Origin: Methanobacteriota archaeon
GTDB taxonomy: Archaea; Halobacteriota; Methanomicrobia; Methanomicrobiales; Methanospirillaceae
NCBI GenBank assembly: GCA_029547605.1
Contig: JAKPPB010000028.1
Location: 1 to 64,000 of the forward strand
Reading direction: 5' to 3'
DNA length: 64,000 bases
The translations under genes and the position numbers were made by a program. The notes beneath the pieces are model-generated. The model was not told the DNA's origin and searched no databases. It saw only the letters and a list, made by a program, of their open reading frames with translations. Of the stretch, positions 24,480 through 34,555 are shown piece after piece (position 1 is the first letter of the stretch; the number at the start of each line of letters is the position of its first letter).

Positions 24480-24602
24480 CCGGCGCGTCCTTCGGGGGCG
24501 GCAGCGTCTATCGCATATGGGGATGTGGGGGCAGATAGCCCCACAAAATGCGTCCGGTTCACCAACCCTACTCACACCAAACAGCGAAGAGCCGGTTTTT
24601 TT
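24480..24602 (+). ncRNA. Candidate structured RNA with terminator-like end
   Basis: CGCAT (24512-24516) pairs with ATGCG (24548-24552) around an inner stem TGTGGGG (24524-24530)/CCCCACA (24539-24545). Next, CCGGTTC (24554-24560) can pair with GAGCCGG (24589-24595), and seven T residues follow at 24596-24602, like an intrinsic terminator. A GC-rich segment with a TTCG loop lies just upstream. No clear promoter is seen and no known RNA family is recognised. Confidence 0.35.
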
Positions 24603-24705
24603 CACTCTATCGAAGACGAGGATCGCTTAACTGGAGGAGTGCTGGCAGTTGCTTCATTTCAGACCCCCCTGGCTCTCACACTTGTGAAATATACATCATT
24701 AGACA

Positions 24706-24726
24706 GGAGGGGGAGAAATCCCCTCC
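24706..24726. repeat. 7-bp perfect hairpin
   Basis: GGAGGGG (24706-24712) and CCCCTCC (24720-24726) form a perfect stem with loop GAGAAAT. It lies downstream of the candidate RNA and may be a separate structure. Confidence 0.5.
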
Positions 24727-24862
24727 GGATCTCTCCCCAATGCGCCATAAACTGCGGGCAGAGTTGTATAAGGTGAGAGCAATTCTGATCTCTGCACATC
24801 ACTGCCCTTATCGCTTTATGGATTGTTGCATGAAAACAAATAGATTGAAGAAAAATACCTCT

Positions 24863-26080
24863 TCATTTCCCGAACAGCTCTCGGGACCTTTCCAGCGCCT
24901 GCACTGCAGGGAGCTTCTTTCCGGTCAGAAACTCGATGCATGCCCCGCCGCCGGTGGAGATATGGGTGAAACTCCTGTCAATTCCCATCTTCTCAACAAC
25001 CGCGGCGGTATGGCCGCCTCCGATGATGGAGAACTCGACCTTTGAAGCTGCCCGCAGGAGCTCGTATGTTCCTGTGGCAAAGTCCGGCTCCTCGAAGACC
25101 CCTGCGGGGCCATTGAAGACAACCGTCCCGCATTTCCGGATGGCTCCGGAGAGCTGCGCGACCGAATCGATCCCCGCGTCCATGACCGGGGCATCCCCGG
25201 GGATTTTGCTTACGGGATACTCGGCCCTCTTTCCGTTCTCCTTGACCGCCACATGTTCAGGGAACAGGATCTTCTCTTTATAGGATGAGAAGAGGGCCCG
25301 TGCCCTCGCGATCTCGCCCTCGTACTTGAGCTGCTGAATCAGCTGGGTGGAGGGCCTGCCGATATCGAAACCTGCTGCCGAGAGGAAGATGTTTGCCACC
25401 ACGCCGGTCACGATGATGAAGTCGGCGGTATTTCCTTTCAGCATGTGCTCCGCGACCGAGATAGAGTCGTCCACTTTTGTCCCGCCGAGCACCAGGCATA
25501 CCGGACGCGGGGCGTTCTGAAAGACCCTCGTGAGAGTGGAGACTTCCTTCTCCATCAGGAGTCCTGCAACCGACCGCATGACCATCGGGAGGCCTACCAT
25601 CGTGGGTTGTGAGCGATGAGCGGTGCCGAAGGCATCGTTCACAAAATAGTCCCCCATCTGGGCAAGCTTCTTCACGAGGTATAACTTCTGCGCATCCTCG
25701 GCCCTGACTGTCAGGTTCTCCTCGGCGTTGAACCTGACGTTTTCGAGGACGAGGACATCGCCATTCTTCATGCTGCGGACCGCGTCGCGGGCGCACTGCC
25801 CGAAGATGTCGTCGACGTAGCGGACTTTCCGCTGGAGGAGAACCTCCAGCCTCTCTGCATGGCTCTCGAGAGTGGTAAAGTCCTTCTTTCCCGGCCGGCT
25901 CTGGTGCGTAACGATTACCACGCGGCTTTGCGAAAGGGCCTGGATGGTGGGAAGGTGCTCCCGGAAACGCTTGTCGTCAAGAATATGCTTCGTGGCAGGA
26001 TCGATTGGGGAGTTGAGGTCCAGCCTGAGGAGTATAGTCTTCCCCTCAGGCCTTATCTCTTTCAAGGTCCCGATGGGCAC
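24863..26080 (-). CDS. pgk: Phosphoglycerate kinase
   Basis: The 405-residue enzyme converts 1,3-bisphosphoglycerate and ADP to 3-phosphoglycerate and ATP. It has the N-terminal motif LLRLDLNSP near residue 17, the HQSRPG region at about 58-64, GTKVDDSISV in the C-domain near 195, and the nucleotide-binding GGGHTAA and STGGGACIEFL near 355-388. Length is normal. It lies 16 bases after the ATP synthase D gene on the same strand, so it may be transcribed with the ATP synthase, an unusual grouping. Here it probably works in gluconeogenesis. Confidence 0.95.
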   Translation of the reverse strand: MPIGTLKEIRPEGKTILLRLDLNSPIDPATKHILDDKRFREHLPTIQALSQSRVVIVTHQSRPGKKDFTTLESHAERLEVLLQRKVRYVDDIFGQCARDAVRSMKNGDVLVLENVRFNAEENLTVRAEDAQKLYLVKKLAQMGDYFVNDAFGTAHRSQPTMVGLPMVMRSVAGLLMEKEVSTLTRVFQNAPRPVCLVLGGTKVDDSISVAEHMLKGNTADFIIVTGVVANIFLSAAGFDIGRPSTQLIQQLKYEGEIARARALFSSYKEKILFPEHVAVKENGKRAEYPVSKIPGDAPVMDAGIDSVAQLSGAIRKCGTVVFNGPAGVFEEPDFATGTYELLRAASKVEFSIIGGGHTAAVVEKMGIDRSFTHISTGGGACIEFLTGKKLPAVQALERSRELFGK

Positions 26081-26096
26081 CTCCTCTCCCTCCCCT

Positions 26097-26723
26097 CTAG
26101 ACGTTCCTTGCCTTGATCTTCTTCAAGCGGAAGAGTTCTTCACGCTCCATCTCGTCAAGACGCATCTTGATGAAATCCCTGGCCTCGGTGAGCTCGGGGA
26201 TCACTTTGAACTCGAGGGCATTGACCCTCCGTTTCGTTGACTCGATCTCGTCGAGGAGCTTCTTCATCGTGGTCTCGATCTCCGCGCTGCGAATAATCGC
26301 TTCCACCAGCTCTTCAAATGAGAGTGCCGTCTCGTCAATGACAGAAGTGGTCCCAAGTACCCCATATCCCCGCTCGTTTAAACCTTTCCTGACCTTCGAG
26401 GACTCGATCTCGGGGACCACAACACCCATGATGTTCTTGCTGGCCACTTTGATGTCAGGCTCCTGCTGGACAGAAAATGCCGCCGCCTTGACGCCGATTG
26501 CTCCTTCCACGGTATTTGCGACTGCCATCATGGCCTGGGCGCTCTCGTACCGTTCATTGAGGTCTCCCCGCGTGTCCTTTGCCTGTTCGAGCACTTTGAA
26601 GAACTCCAGGATAAGCCCGTCACGTTTCATCTTGAGGATTTTATACCCTCTCTCGGAGAGGGCAATCCTCTTTTTCAGGTTGATCAATTCAGACCTGGTG
26701 GGCTTGATGTCTCGGAGTGCCAT
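26097..26723 (-). CDS. ahaD: A-type ATP synthase subunit D
   Basis: Subunit D is the long coiled-coil central rotor stalk of the A1 domain. The 208-residue protein begins MALRDIKPTRSELINLKKR, typical of the family, and has helical N- and C-terminal segments with heptad character that form the coiled coil. It is the last ATP synthase gene of the operon, seven bases after ahaB. Confidence 0.93.
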   Translation of the reverse strand: MALRDIKPTRSELINLKKRIALSERGYKILKMKRDGLILEFFKVLEQAKDTRGDLNERYESAQAMMAVANTVEGAIGVKAAAFSVQQEPDIKVASKNIMGVVVPEIESSKVRKGLNERGYGVLGTTSVIDETALSFEELVEAIIRSAEIETTMKKLLDEIESTKRRVNALEFKVIPELTEARDFIKMRLDEMEREELFRLKKIKARNV

Positions 26724-26729
26724 AGACCT

Positions 26730-28121
26730 TTACCCCTCAGCCTTTCCGGCTTTCGTGAACTTGGGGTGGTACTTGTTGATCAGGTCGCGGTCGATACGCA
26801 CCAGCTGTTCCACTGGCAGCGTCGCGAGGAGGTTCCAGCCAAGGTTGAGTGTGTCCTCAATCGTGCGGTCCTCGTTGTACCCCTGCCTCACGAACCGGTT
26901 CTCGAAGATGTCGGCAAATTCGAGGAACATCCGGTCACGTTCGGAGAGGGCGTCCTTTCCGACGATTGCCACCAGGCCGCGAAGGTCGTTGCCTTCAGCA
27001 TAGGCGGCGTACATCTGGTCAGAGACTTTTTTATGGTCCTCCCGGGTGTGCCCTGTTCCGATACCAAGGTTCATGAGGCGTGAAAGGGATGGCAGGACGT
27101 TGATGGGTGGATAGATGCCCTTCCTGTGCAGTTCCCTGCTCACCACGATCTGGCCCTCGGTGATGTATCCCGTAAGGTCGGGAATCGGGTGAGTGATATC
27201 ATCCCCTGGCATCGTGAGGATTGGGAACTGCGTGATGGAGCCTTTCTTGCCTTTCACAATACCCGCCCGCTCGTATATGCCGGCAAGGTCGGTATACATG
27301 TATCCGGGATAGCCACGGCGGCCCGGCACCTCTTCACGGGCTGCACCTATCTGCCTGAGCGCCTCGCAGTAGTTGGTCATGTCAGTCAGGATGACCAGTA
27401 CGTGCATGCCAAGGTCGAATGCGAGGTACTCGGCGGTCGTCAGTGCAAGCCTCGGAGTGATGATACGCTCTACAGCAGGGTCATCTGCAAGATTGAGGAA
27501 GACGACGGCACGCTCGAGTGCTCCCGTCCTCTCGAAGTCCTGCATGAAGTAGTTGGCCTCCTCCTTGGTGATCCCCATAGCGGCAAAGACGACGGCGAAG
27601 GCCTCCTTTGAGCCGGGGACTTTGGACTGTCTGGCAATCTGCAGAGCGATCTGGTTGTGCGGGAGTCCTGCACCAGAGAAGATTGGAAGTTTCTGACCCC
27701 TGACAAGGGTATTTGTCCCATCGATTGTGGAGATACCGGTCTGGATAAAGTCGTTCGGGGATCCCCTGGCGTAGGGGTTGATGGCGGCCCCGGTGATGTC
27801 GAGGCGCTTCTCGGGCACGATCTCGGGTCCGCCATCGATCGGTTTCCCTCCGCCGGAGAGGATCCGGCCCAGCATGTCCCGGCCAACCGGCATCTTGATC
27901 GTCTCACCCGTGAAGCGGATCCCACTGTCTTTCCCGATCCCTGCAGTGGTCTCGAATACCTGAACAACCACGAGCTCATCGCTGGTATCGAGCACCTGGC
28001 CCCGCTTTGTGGAGCCGTCAAAGAGCACGATGTTGACCAGCTCGCCGTACCCTACCGGTTCTGTCTTCTCTACGAAGACAAGGGGACCGGCGATCTGGGT
28101 GATGGTTCTGTATTCTTTCAT
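26730..28121 (-). CDS. ahaB: A-type ATP synthase subunit B (non-catalytic)
   Basis: Subunit B alternates with A in the A1 hexamer and carries no catalysis. The 463-residue protein has the family opening [16 protein letters not shown]. Where a catalytic subunit would have a P-loop it has [13 protein letters not shown]. Other family marks are [15 protein letters not shown] and [15 protein letters not shown]. The start ATG overlaps the ahaA stop (ATGA), giving equal A:B translation. Confidence 0.95.
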   Translation of the reverse strand: MKEYRTITQIAGPLVFVEKTEPVGYGELVNIVLFDGSTKRGQVLDTSDELVVVQVFETTAGIGKDSGIRFTGETIKMPVGRDMLGRILSGGGKPIDGGPEIVPEKRLDITGAAINPYARGSPNDFIQTGISTIDGTNTLVRGQKLPIFSGAGLPHNQIALQIARQSKVPGSKEAFAVVFAAMGITKEEANYFMQDFERTGALERAVVFLNLADDPAVERIITPRLALTTAEYLAFDLGMHVLVILTDMTNYCEALRQIGAAREEVPGRRGYPGYMYTDLAGIYERAGIVKGKKGSITQFPILTMPGDDITHPIPDLTGYITEGQIVVSRELHRKGIYPPINVLPSLSRLMNLGIGTGHTREDHKKVSDQMYAAYAEGNDLRGLVAIVGKDALSERDRMFLEFADIFENRFVRQGYNEDRTIEDTLNLGWNLLATLPVEQLVRIDRDLINKYHPKFTKAGKAEG

Positions 28122-29884
28122 GCTGCCGACCTCAGTGCATTGAATTCTGCGTCCATTTCGGCCTGGATCTTGTCCAGTGCGGGCTTGTAGTCCTTGATGA
28201 ACTTGATCTGGGGCAGATCGTTCTTCGACTTGACAGAGATGATCTGCTGCGGGGTCACCCCTGCGCTCTGGGCCGCATACGCGAGGTCAGAGTACTGGCG
28301 GATGGCCTTCATCATGTCGTACTGCTTCTTCATGTCGCAGAAGGTATCTACCGCGTCGTAGGCATTCTGCTGGAGGAAGATCTCGCGTATCATCCTGGCC
28401 ACCTCGATCGTGATCTGCTCTGCTTCGGGAAGTGCGTCCGATCCCACAAGTTGCACGATCTCCTGGAGTTCAGCCTCCTTCTGGAGGATCTCCATGGCCC
28501 ATGAACGTATGGCATTCCACTCCGGGGACACTTCTTTGTCATACCAGTCGTGCAGACTGTCAAGGTACAGCGAGTAGGAGTTGAGCCAGTTGATTGCCGG
28601 GAAGTGCCTCCGCTGAGAGAGCTTTGCATCGAGGGCCCAGAAGACCTTCACGATACGGAGCGTGTTCTGTGTGACAGGCTCGGAGAAGTCGCCACCGGGA
28701 GGCGAAACCGCACCGATAACCGATACCGATCCCATGCTTCCGGCAAGGGTCTTTACTCTCCCGGCCCTCTCGTAGAACTCTGAGAGGCGGGCTGCCAGGT
28801 ATGCAGGGTATCCTTCTTCTCCAGGCATTTCTTCGAGACGGGAGGAGATCTCACGCATGGCTTCCGCCCAGCGTGAGGTGGAGTCAGCCATGAGCGAGAC
28901 ATCGTACCCCATGTCCCTGAAATACTCGGCGATGGTGATCCCGGTATACACGGACGCTTCACGGGCAGCCACCGGCATGTTGCTGGTGTTGGCAATGAGC
29001 ACGGTCCGCTCCATCAGGGGCTTTCCTGACTTCGGGTCCTCGAGTTCAGGGAACTCCGTCAGCACCTCAGTCATCTCGTTGCCGCGTTCGCCGCACCCGA
29101 TGTAGACGACGATCTCGGCGTCACTCCACTTTGCGAGCTGCTGCTGGGTGACCGTCTTCCCGCTGCCGAAGGGGCCGGGGATTGCCGCGGTCCCACCCTT
29201 CGCGATGGGAAAGAGCCCGTCAAGGATCCTCTGCCCGGTGATCAGGGGAACTGTCGGGTTCATCTTCTCGTTCACAGGCCGCGGGACACGGACGGGCCAT
29301 TTCTGCATGAGTGAGATCTGGGCGCCATTGTCGAGGGTGCACACCACTTCGTCGACAGTGTAGGATCCGGCCCTGATGCTCTTTACCACCCCTCCCTTCA
29401 CATTGGGAGGGACCATGATCCGATGGACGATATTCGTCTCCTGCACTTCACCTATGATGCTTCCCGGCCCGACGCTTGCGCCTTCTTTCACCAGCGGTTT
29501 GAACTCCCACTTCTTCGCATGGTCAAGACCCGGGGCGGAGACCCCGCGTTGGATGAAATCGCCCATCTTGTCCACCAGGACCGAAAGCGGCCTCTGGATT
29601 CCATCGTAGATACTGGTCAGCAGCCCGGGCCCGAGTTCCACCGCGAGGGAGAGGCCGGTGTTGATGACCGGCTCCCCGGGCCTGATACCTGATGTATCCT
29701 CGTATACCTGGATGATGATGTTCTCACCCTGGATCTTGATCACTTCTCCCATGAGCTCTTCGTTGCCGACCTTCACCACGTCGTACATGTGGGCGTCAAT
29801 TCCCACGGCGGTGACCACAGGACCGGCGATTCTCTTGAGAACTCCTGTTGCATCACTTTTTGGTTTCTCTGTCTTCACTTCCAC
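28118..29884 (-). CDS. ahaA: A-type ATP synthase subunit A (catalytic)
   Basis: The catalytic subunit couples rotation to ATP synthesis. The 588-residue protein has the P-loop GPFGSGKT at 237-244, [13 protein letters not shown] near 269, and the conserved [23 protein letters not shown] segment. The non-homologous insert typical of A/V-type A subunits lies before the P-loop. No intein is present; that site is a common intein position in archaea. It overlaps ahaF by 10 bases and ahaB by four. Confidence 0.97.
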   Translation of the reverse strand: MEVKTEKPKSDATGVLKRIAGPVVTAVGIDAHMYDVVKVGNEELMGEVIKIQGENIIIQVYEDTSGIRPGEPVINTGLSLAVELGPGLLTSIYDGIQRPLSVLVDKMGDFIQRGVSAPGLDHAKKWEFKPLVKEGASVGPGSIIGEVQETNIVHRIMVPPNVKGGVVKSIRAGSYTVDEVVCTLDNGAQISLMQKWPVRVPRPVNEKMNPTVPLITGQRILDGLFPIAKGGTAAIPGPFGSGKTVTQQQLAKWSDAEIVVYIGCGERGNEMTEVLTEFPELEDPKSGKPLMERTVLIANTSNMPVAAREASVYTGITIAEYFRDMGYDVSLMADSTSRWAEAMREISSRLEEMPGEEGYPAYLAARLSEFYERAGRVKTLAGSMGSVSVIGAVSPPGGDFSEPVTQNTLRIVKVFWALDAKLSQRRHFPAINWLNSYSLYLDSLHDWYDKEVSPEWNAIRSWAMEILQKEAELQEIVQLVGSDALPEAEQITIEVARMIREIFLQQNAYDAVDTFCDMKKQYDMMKAIRQYSDLAYAAQSAGVTPQQIISVKSKNDLPQIKFIKDYKPALDKIQAEMDAEFNALRSAA

Positions 29885-30177
29885 AGGTCAACACCCACTG
29901 AACGCTTTATTCTCTCCCTCATGGAGAGTCCCCCTTCCTCTGCACCAATGGTGATCACCGTCGGCTTCACCGATTCCTCGAGTGTCATCTGGAGGCGGCG
30001 TGGTATCTTCTTCAGGTCCCCGCTCTGGAGTACCAGGATCCCTACTGCCGGGTCATCGAGCACGCGGTTGATATGCGCAACGAGTGTCTCGTCGCTCTCA
30101 ACTGGATATGTCTTCCGGATCCCGGCAAGCCTGAAGCCGAGGATGAACTCCTGGTTCCCAATGACTGCGATCTCCAT
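29875..30177 (-). CDS. ahaF: A-type ATP synthase subunit F
   Basis: Subunit F is a small stalk protein bound to subunit D, with a CheY-like alpha/beta fold. The 100-residue protein starts [20 protein letters not shown], the characteristic glycine-containing first strand and turn. Length is normal. It sits between ahaC and ahaA in the usual order, its start codon sharing one base with the ahaC stop. Confidence 0.93.
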   Translation of the reverse strand: MEIAVIGNQEFILGFRLAGIRKTYPVESDETLVAHINRVLDDPAVGILVLQSGDLKKIPRRLQMTLEESVKPTVITIGAEEGGLSMRERIKRSVGVDLWK

Positions 30178-31232
30178 TATATCACCAGGTATCCCCTGAT
30201 CCGATCAGGAGGCAGGTTCGACTCCTTCCCGCGTGCCAGGGCTCTGAGGTTGAAGATCTCGTACTTCTTCATCTCCAGGTAGGCGAGTATGGGATGAATG
30301 GAGAACGGATGCAGCTTGGACATGGTCTCCATCTCGGCTATCTGGACTTTGATTAAGTCGATCTCGATCTCACGGATGGACTTCTCCTCCCGGAGGGTCT
30401 CCAGCAGTTCGCGCAGGACCCTGGTCTTCATCAATGGGACCAGCGCGTCGATGAATTCGTTCCGGTCCCTTATCTGGAGTAACCGTTGCATCATCTGGGG
30501 AGAGATCGTGCCCCCGGGGATGGCGACATTCATGATATCATCACCGGATTGATCGGCCCTGTACCTGAACATGTTCCGGATGTTTGTGATGTCGATATCA
30601 AGCGTGAGGTAGTCCAGAAACTGCCGGCCTCCTTTGATTCCACTCCTTGCCATCGCGATGAGATCGGCATAAAACTGCTTGTAGAGCTCGTTCTCTGCCT
30701 TTGGAAGGAGCTCCTCCCTGACGCCGCCTTCGAACAGCCTCGAGAGGAGTGGGTACTCAGCCTTCCCTTTCAGGCTCTCAATTATCCGCTCGGGCGAAGG
30801 CTCCTCTATCATGCGGTCAAGGAATGCCTTGTCAAGCTCTCCAGCGGGAACCAGAACCTCCTTTATTTTCCCGGGTCGCTCACCATGGAGTTTCCCCCTG
30901 ATGATCGTGAGGATGTTCTGGATATCCCACCGGCGCAGGTAAGCCCTGGTAAGATCTTTCAGGGTCCCCGGAGTGATCTTCTGGATACTCTGGTACTCCT
31001 TTGCCAGGTTCCAGCTGAGCGCAATCTCGATCAGGTCAATGCCATGGAAGGCAGTGGCAAGTTCGTCAATCTCCTTCTTGTACTGTGTCTCCTCCACGAA
31101 CCGGGTGATCTCCGAAAGCCCCATGTTAAGCATCCTCAGGTACTCCTCGCGGGGGATAAGTTTGGACTTACGCACACGCATCCTGGTACAGACATAGATG
31201 TAGGGAACCGGGCCAGCTTTCACTTCTGTCAT
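30177..31232 (-). CDS. ahaC: A-type ATP synthase subunit C
   Basis: Subunit C (V-type d homologue) links the membrane c-ring to the central stalk. The 351-residue helical protein shows the family pattern of three related helical bundles with motifs such as [16 protein letters not shown] and [21 protein letters not shown]. The start codon follows good spacing after ahaE (12 bases). Confidence 0.93.
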   Translation of the reverse strand: MTEVKAGPVPYIYVCTRMRVRKSKLIPREEYLRMLNMGLSEITRFVEETQYKKEIDELATAFHGIDLIEIALSWNLAKEYQSIQKITPGTLKDLTRAYLRRWDIQNILTIIRGKLHGERPGKIKEVLVPAGELDKAFLDRMIEEPSPERIIESLKGKAEYPLLSRLFEGGVREELLPKAENELYKQFYADLIAMARSGIKGGRQFLDYLTLDIDITNIRNMFRYRADQSGDDIMNVAIPGGTISPQMMQRLLQIRDRNEFIDALVPLMKTRVLRELLETLREEKSIREIEIDLIKVQIAEMETMSKLHPFSIHPILAYLEMKKYEIFNLRALARGKESNLPPDRIRGYLVI

Positions 31233-31244
31233 GGGAACCCTCCC

Positions 31245-31823
31245 TCATCCAAAGAGCAAGTCTGACGCATCTTTGAGTCCTGATTCCCAGATCATGTCCA
31301 GGAATGTGCGGTAGCTGAGATCAAGCTGCAGGGTCCCATCCCTGCTCTCGACGATTATACCCCCCTCGATATCCACATCTTTGCCCAGAGAGAATGCTTT
31401 GAACTCGGGATTGGCCGATATGACCTGTTCAAGTGTCTTCCGGTCACGCGTGTTGACATGGACGATCCCTTCGGGGACCTGTTTCTTCGCCTCAGCGAGG
31501 AGTGTAGTGATGGCCTGTCGGTGGGAACTCTCCGGCATCCCGGCACAGGCCTTGAGGGCATTCTGGTATACCTGGTCAAGGAGTTCTTTTTGAGCATTCA
31601 GCTGTTCCCTCTTGACCAGGAGGTTGGCAGCAGAGCTCATCTGGCCCATGATATTCGCTGCCTGGCGGTCGGCATCTTCGCTGGCCGCCTGTTTGATCTT
31701 TCCCGCACGCTCCTGCGCAGCAGTGAGAATCGCATTGATCTCCTGCTGGCTCTCGCTCCGGATCCGGTTCACTTCCTGCTGCCCTTTCTTGCGGATCTCC
31801 TCGAGGACTGCATCCAATCCCAT
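31245..31823 (-). CDS. ahaE: A-type ATP synthase subunit E
   Basis: Subunit E is the peripheral stalk partner of subunit H. The 192-residue protein has a long N-terminal charged helix (LEEIRKKGQQEVNRIRSESQQEI) likely forming the right-handed coiled coil with H, and a globular C-terminal part with GGIIVESRDGTLQLDLSYRT. It sits between ahaK and ahaC. Confidence 0.93.
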   Translation of the reverse strand: MGLDAVLEEIRKKGQQEVNRIRSESQQEINAILTAAQERAGKIKQAASEDADRQAANIMGQMSSAANLLVKREQLNAQKELLDQVYQNALKACAGMPESSHRQAITTLLAEAKKQVPEGIVHVNTRDRKTLEQVISANPEFKAFSLGKDVDIEGGIIVESRDGTLQLDLSYRTFLDMIWESGLKDASDLLFG

Positions 31824-31835
31824 GATCCGCTCCTC

Positions 31836-32105
31836 TTAGAATAACAGCAGCAGGCTCACCACGAGACCGAATATCACGATAGTTTCAGGGATCACAGTAA
31901 GCAGAAGGACCAGACCGAAGACATCCTTATTCTCAGCCGTTGCTCCAACTGCCGCAGAACCAATGGCCATCTCTGCAATACCCGTGGCTATCCCGGTGAG
32001 ACCGACGGCAAGGCCCGCGCCAAGCGCCTTCATTCCCAGCTGCGATGCTTTGATCATTTCTACTGTCATTTCAGTTGCTGCGACTGCTGTTGCTGCGTCT
32101 GCCAT
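31836..32105 (-). CDS. ahaK: A-type ATP synthase subunit K (membrane rotor c subunit)
   Basis: This 89-residue proteolipid forms the rotor ring. It has two hydrophobic helices (about 24-54 and 62-88), a single hairpin rather than the multiplied forms of some methanogens. The ion-binding glutamate is E74 in PETIVIFG of helix 2. Helix 1 also holds E45 (GIAEMAIGS), so both helices offer ligands. Whether H+ or Na+ is used cannot be settled from sequence alone. The N-terminal 20 residues are polar-alanine rich. Confidence 0.95.
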   Translation of the reverse strand: MADAATAVAATEMTVEMIKASQLGMKALGAGLAVGLTGIATGIAEMAIGSAAVGATAENKDVFGLVLLLTVIPETIVIFGLVVSLLLLF

Positions 32106-32108
32106 ATC

Positions 32109-34079
32109 TTAATCCTCCATAAATCTCTTTTTCATCCCGAAGGGGGTGTATTTTTTGCCTCCACCTTTATAGAACTTGGTGAAGAATTCGACATACTGTA
32201 ACCTGAGGGACTGGAGCCCTCCACCGAGCATCCCGAGAATGGTGTTCAGGAGATGCCCGATGACAAAAACCAGCGCACCCATGATGACGATGATCACACC
32301 GAACGCCGTCAGGGATTCCAGTTGGGGTTCGATGATTAGTCCGATAGCGATGAAATTCACCACCATCGCAATTGCCACAGATGAGAGTCCTACGCCTACT
32401 AGACGGGCATAGGAGAGTACATGGCTCAGGATGGTGGGCAACTCGACGATCTCAAGGGCGGAGTCCCGGACGATGAAGACGACGCCGAGGAGTATCAGCA
32501 CGAGCCCAAGGATGGAGCCCATATTCAGTCCCATTACGACGGGGGGCAACCCTGTGAGGTCAGGCATGAACGGCATGGGGAAGGCCGCCCAAAGCATCGC
32601 CAGTATTCCCCAGAGGACCATGATCCACCCAAGGTTTGCCATGACTGCCTTGATGCGGTGCGAACCATGGTCCTGCCGTGCATGGTTGACCATGCCGAGT
32701 ACTCTCCCGAGCGTGATCTGCAACACGCCTATCCAGATGGCCATGATCATCAGCGAGGTCACATCAGGTCCGTGACCACCCGCATGACCGCCAATGTTCA
32801 GGTGCCTTGAGAACAGAATAGGTTTCCACGGAAGAGAAAACCCAAAGAATTCGCTGAAAAGGATACCGAAGATGATGCTCGAGATACTCGCATTCCGAAG
32901 GACCTTGAGGAGCTTCTGCCCCTCGTCACCCTTGAGAAACCGCTGGAGCCCGAGGCTGAGTACCAGCAATATTGCCCCGTATCCCACATCACCAAGAATT
33001 ATCCCGAAGAATATGGGAAAGATGATCGAGATCAGCAGGGTCGGGTCAATCTCGGTATAACGGGGCCGGGAATACACATCCATCAGCATCTCGGTAGGCC
33101 TTGCAAAGCTGATATTGTGATATTCCGTGGGGGCCACGTCCTCCACTTCTGACTGGTCGAGCTCATAGACGTAGACCTTGCCGCCAGTGGCGTAGTGGAT
33201 ACCCTGCCTGAAAGTCTCGAGGCGCTCGGTAGGGACCCAACCCTCCACGATGAAAGATTCGCCAGTGGTTGCAAACCTGAGCGGTGCTTCGGCCATCTCA
33301 ACGTCGGCGGTGAGAAGTTCGTTGCATGCAAGGAAAAAGTCCTTATGCCGCTTCTTGATCTCGTCAAGCCTGCGGTTAATCTCCTCGAGTTCACCCTTGA
33401 CTGCAAGGACCTGACCTTCGTAATACCCAATCCTGCTTGCCGCTGTGCCGGTCTCTTCGGGGACGGGAACAGCCTGGAACTGGGCGTTCTGGAGAGCCTG
33501 CTCTGCAATGCTGCGGTCCTGGTTCGACACGACGAGGACGATGAACCTGTCCTTCTTTGACTCCGACACAATGATCTCGTGAGGAATGTCCAGGGAAATG
33601 TTCCGCGAAATGTATCCGCAGAAGACCGAGAACATCTGGAAGCCACGAAGGAGTTCAAGATCGATTGGGACACTGCTGAATGGTTTCAATGCGTCGATCT
33701 TCTGTTCGTACTCCTTGATCTGAGAATCCAGTTTGGCTCTCCTTGAGAGGAGGTCCTCGACCTCCTGCTCGATGGAAGGGAGTTCCCGTTCGACAAGTTC
33801 TTTGAGATGACCGTGTTTCTGTTTTCCCCCCGAATCAGCCTCGTCTTCGCGGATCATGAACGCATTGTTGATCCCACGGAGCCGGAGCAGTTGGCGGGAG
33901 GTCTCGTTTGCCGCAGGGAGCGGGGTGCCGATGCGGTACCCTTCATACTCTTTCTTGTCTTTCTCCACGAACTCTTCGATGTGGAACAGGTGCTGCCGGT
34001 ACATTTCCCGGATGACAGGTTCCATCTGTGATTTGGTGGCCGCGATCAGGACACGGGTCATTCCTTCAGGAGTGAACAT
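32109..34079 (-). CDS. ahaI: A-type ATP synthase subunit I (stator a subunit)
   Basis: Subunit I is the ion-channel stator. I chose the start at 34079 because AAGGAG lies eight bases upstream; the frame is open to 34142. The 656-residue protein has a cytoplasmic N-terminal half with coiled-coil segments (for example near 100-140 and 245-270), then about seven membrane helices. The essential arginine is probably in the conserved helix ILSHVLSYARLVGVGLSS. It overlaps ahaH by 14 bases in another frame. Confidence 0.93.
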   Translation of the reverse strand: MFTPEGMTRVLIAATKSQMEPVIREMYRQHLFHIEEFVEKDKKEYEGYRIGTPLPAANETSRQLLRLRGINNAFMIREDEADSGGKQKHGHLKELVERELPSIEQEVEDLLSRRAKLDSQIKEYEQKIDALKPFSSVPIDLELLRGFQMFSVFCGYISRNISLDIPHEIIVSESKKDRFIVLVVSNQDRSIAEQALQNAQFQAVPVPEETGTAASRIGYYEGQVLAVKGELEEINRRLDEIKKRHKDFFLACNELLTADVEMAEAPLRFATTGESFIVEGWVPTERLETFRQGIHYATGGKVYVYELDQSEVEDVAPTEYHNISFARPTEMLMDVYSRPRYTEIDPTLLISIIFPIFFGIILGDVGYGAILLVLSLGLQRFLKGDEGQKLLKVLRNASISSIIFGILFSEFFGFSLPWKPILFSRHLNIGGHAGGHGPDVTSLMIMAIWIGVLQITLGRVLGMVNHARQDHGSHRIKAVMANLGWIMVLWGILAMLWAAFPMPFMPDLTGLPPVVMGLNMGSILGLVLILLGVVFIVRDSALEIVELPTILSHVLSYARLVGVGLSSVAIAMVVNFIAIGLIIEPQLESLTAFGVIIVIMGALVFVIGHLLNTILGMLGGGLQSLRLQYVEFFTKFYKGGGKKYTPFGMKKRFMED

Positions 34080-34395
34080 TGAGCCGCTCCTTGAACCGCG
34101 ACACCAGGAGATCGACCGCCTTGCCGAGATTTCGTGCTCCACGCTCCTTCAATTCGGCTGCGCGTCGTTTCCCTTCCATGAGGATCTCTTCATGTCTCTT
34201 CTCGGCACTCACCCGTGCCTCAGCCATCCTGGCTTTCTTGTACTCCTCGGCATCGTGAGTTGCCTTCATGATCAGGTTGTCAGCCTCCATTTCTGCGTTT
34301 GCACTGTTCCGTTTCTTCTCGGCCAGGGCATCACTGATCATTTTCTGGTACTCTGATTCTGTCGCTTTGATGTTCTTCAAAACCTCAGTCTTCAT
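34066..34395 (-). CDS. ahaH: A-type ATP synthase subunit H
   Basis: Subunit H is the peripheral-stalk helix that pairs with E. The 109-residue protein is almost entirely a charged helix (NIKATESEYQKMISDALAEKK and so on) with the undecad/heptad character of the right-handed coiled coil. It is the first gene of the ahaHIKECFABD operon. A TATA box lies at 34477-34485, leaving a leader of about 60 bases. Confidence 0.93.
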   Translation of the reverse strand: MKTEVLKNIKATESEYQKMISDALAEKKRNSANAEMEADNLIMKATHDAEEYKKARMAEARVSAEKRHEEILMEGKRRAAELKERGARNLGKAVDLLVSRFKERLNVHS

Positions 34396-34474
34396 CCAAC
34401 CCTCCTCTCACGGCACTGAAATGTTAGACCGGAATTGTTCTTATATCTGTTGATATTTTTTCGGGAAAACAGAA

Positions 34475-34487
34475 GTGATATAAAAGG
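34475..34487 (-). promoter_or_regulatory. TATA box of the ATP synthase operon
   Basis: Minus-strand CCTTTTATATCAC lies about 85 bases before the ahaH start, so transcription would begin near 34455. Confidence 0.55.
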
Positions 34488-34555
34488 ATTGGGGGGAATC
34501 CGGGTTCAATAGGCAGATATATTGGTAAATATTGTCTCCCCAGGGGAGAGCATTA

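Larger units (their letters stand above)
24350..24862. other. 513-base intergenic region rich in stable hairpins
   Basis: No convincing gene: a frame at 24339-24776 (+) overlaps the previous gene and lacks recognisable motifs. The region instead holds a series of GC-rich hairpins (24512-24552, 24554-24602, 24706-24726), listed as a candidate RNA. The right end contains the 3' end of pgk on the other strand. Confidence 0.55.

Noticed and set aside
24339-24776. 145-codon open frame on the + strand
   Set aside because: It overlaps the upstream gene, has no ribosome site, contains repeated hairpin DNA and no family motif. The region is better explained as a structured non-coding stretch.
26113-33673. 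Long open frames antisense to the ATP synthase genes
   Set aside because: They are shadows caused by GC-rich codon use on the opposite strand; the sense strand has clear ATP synthase motifs.
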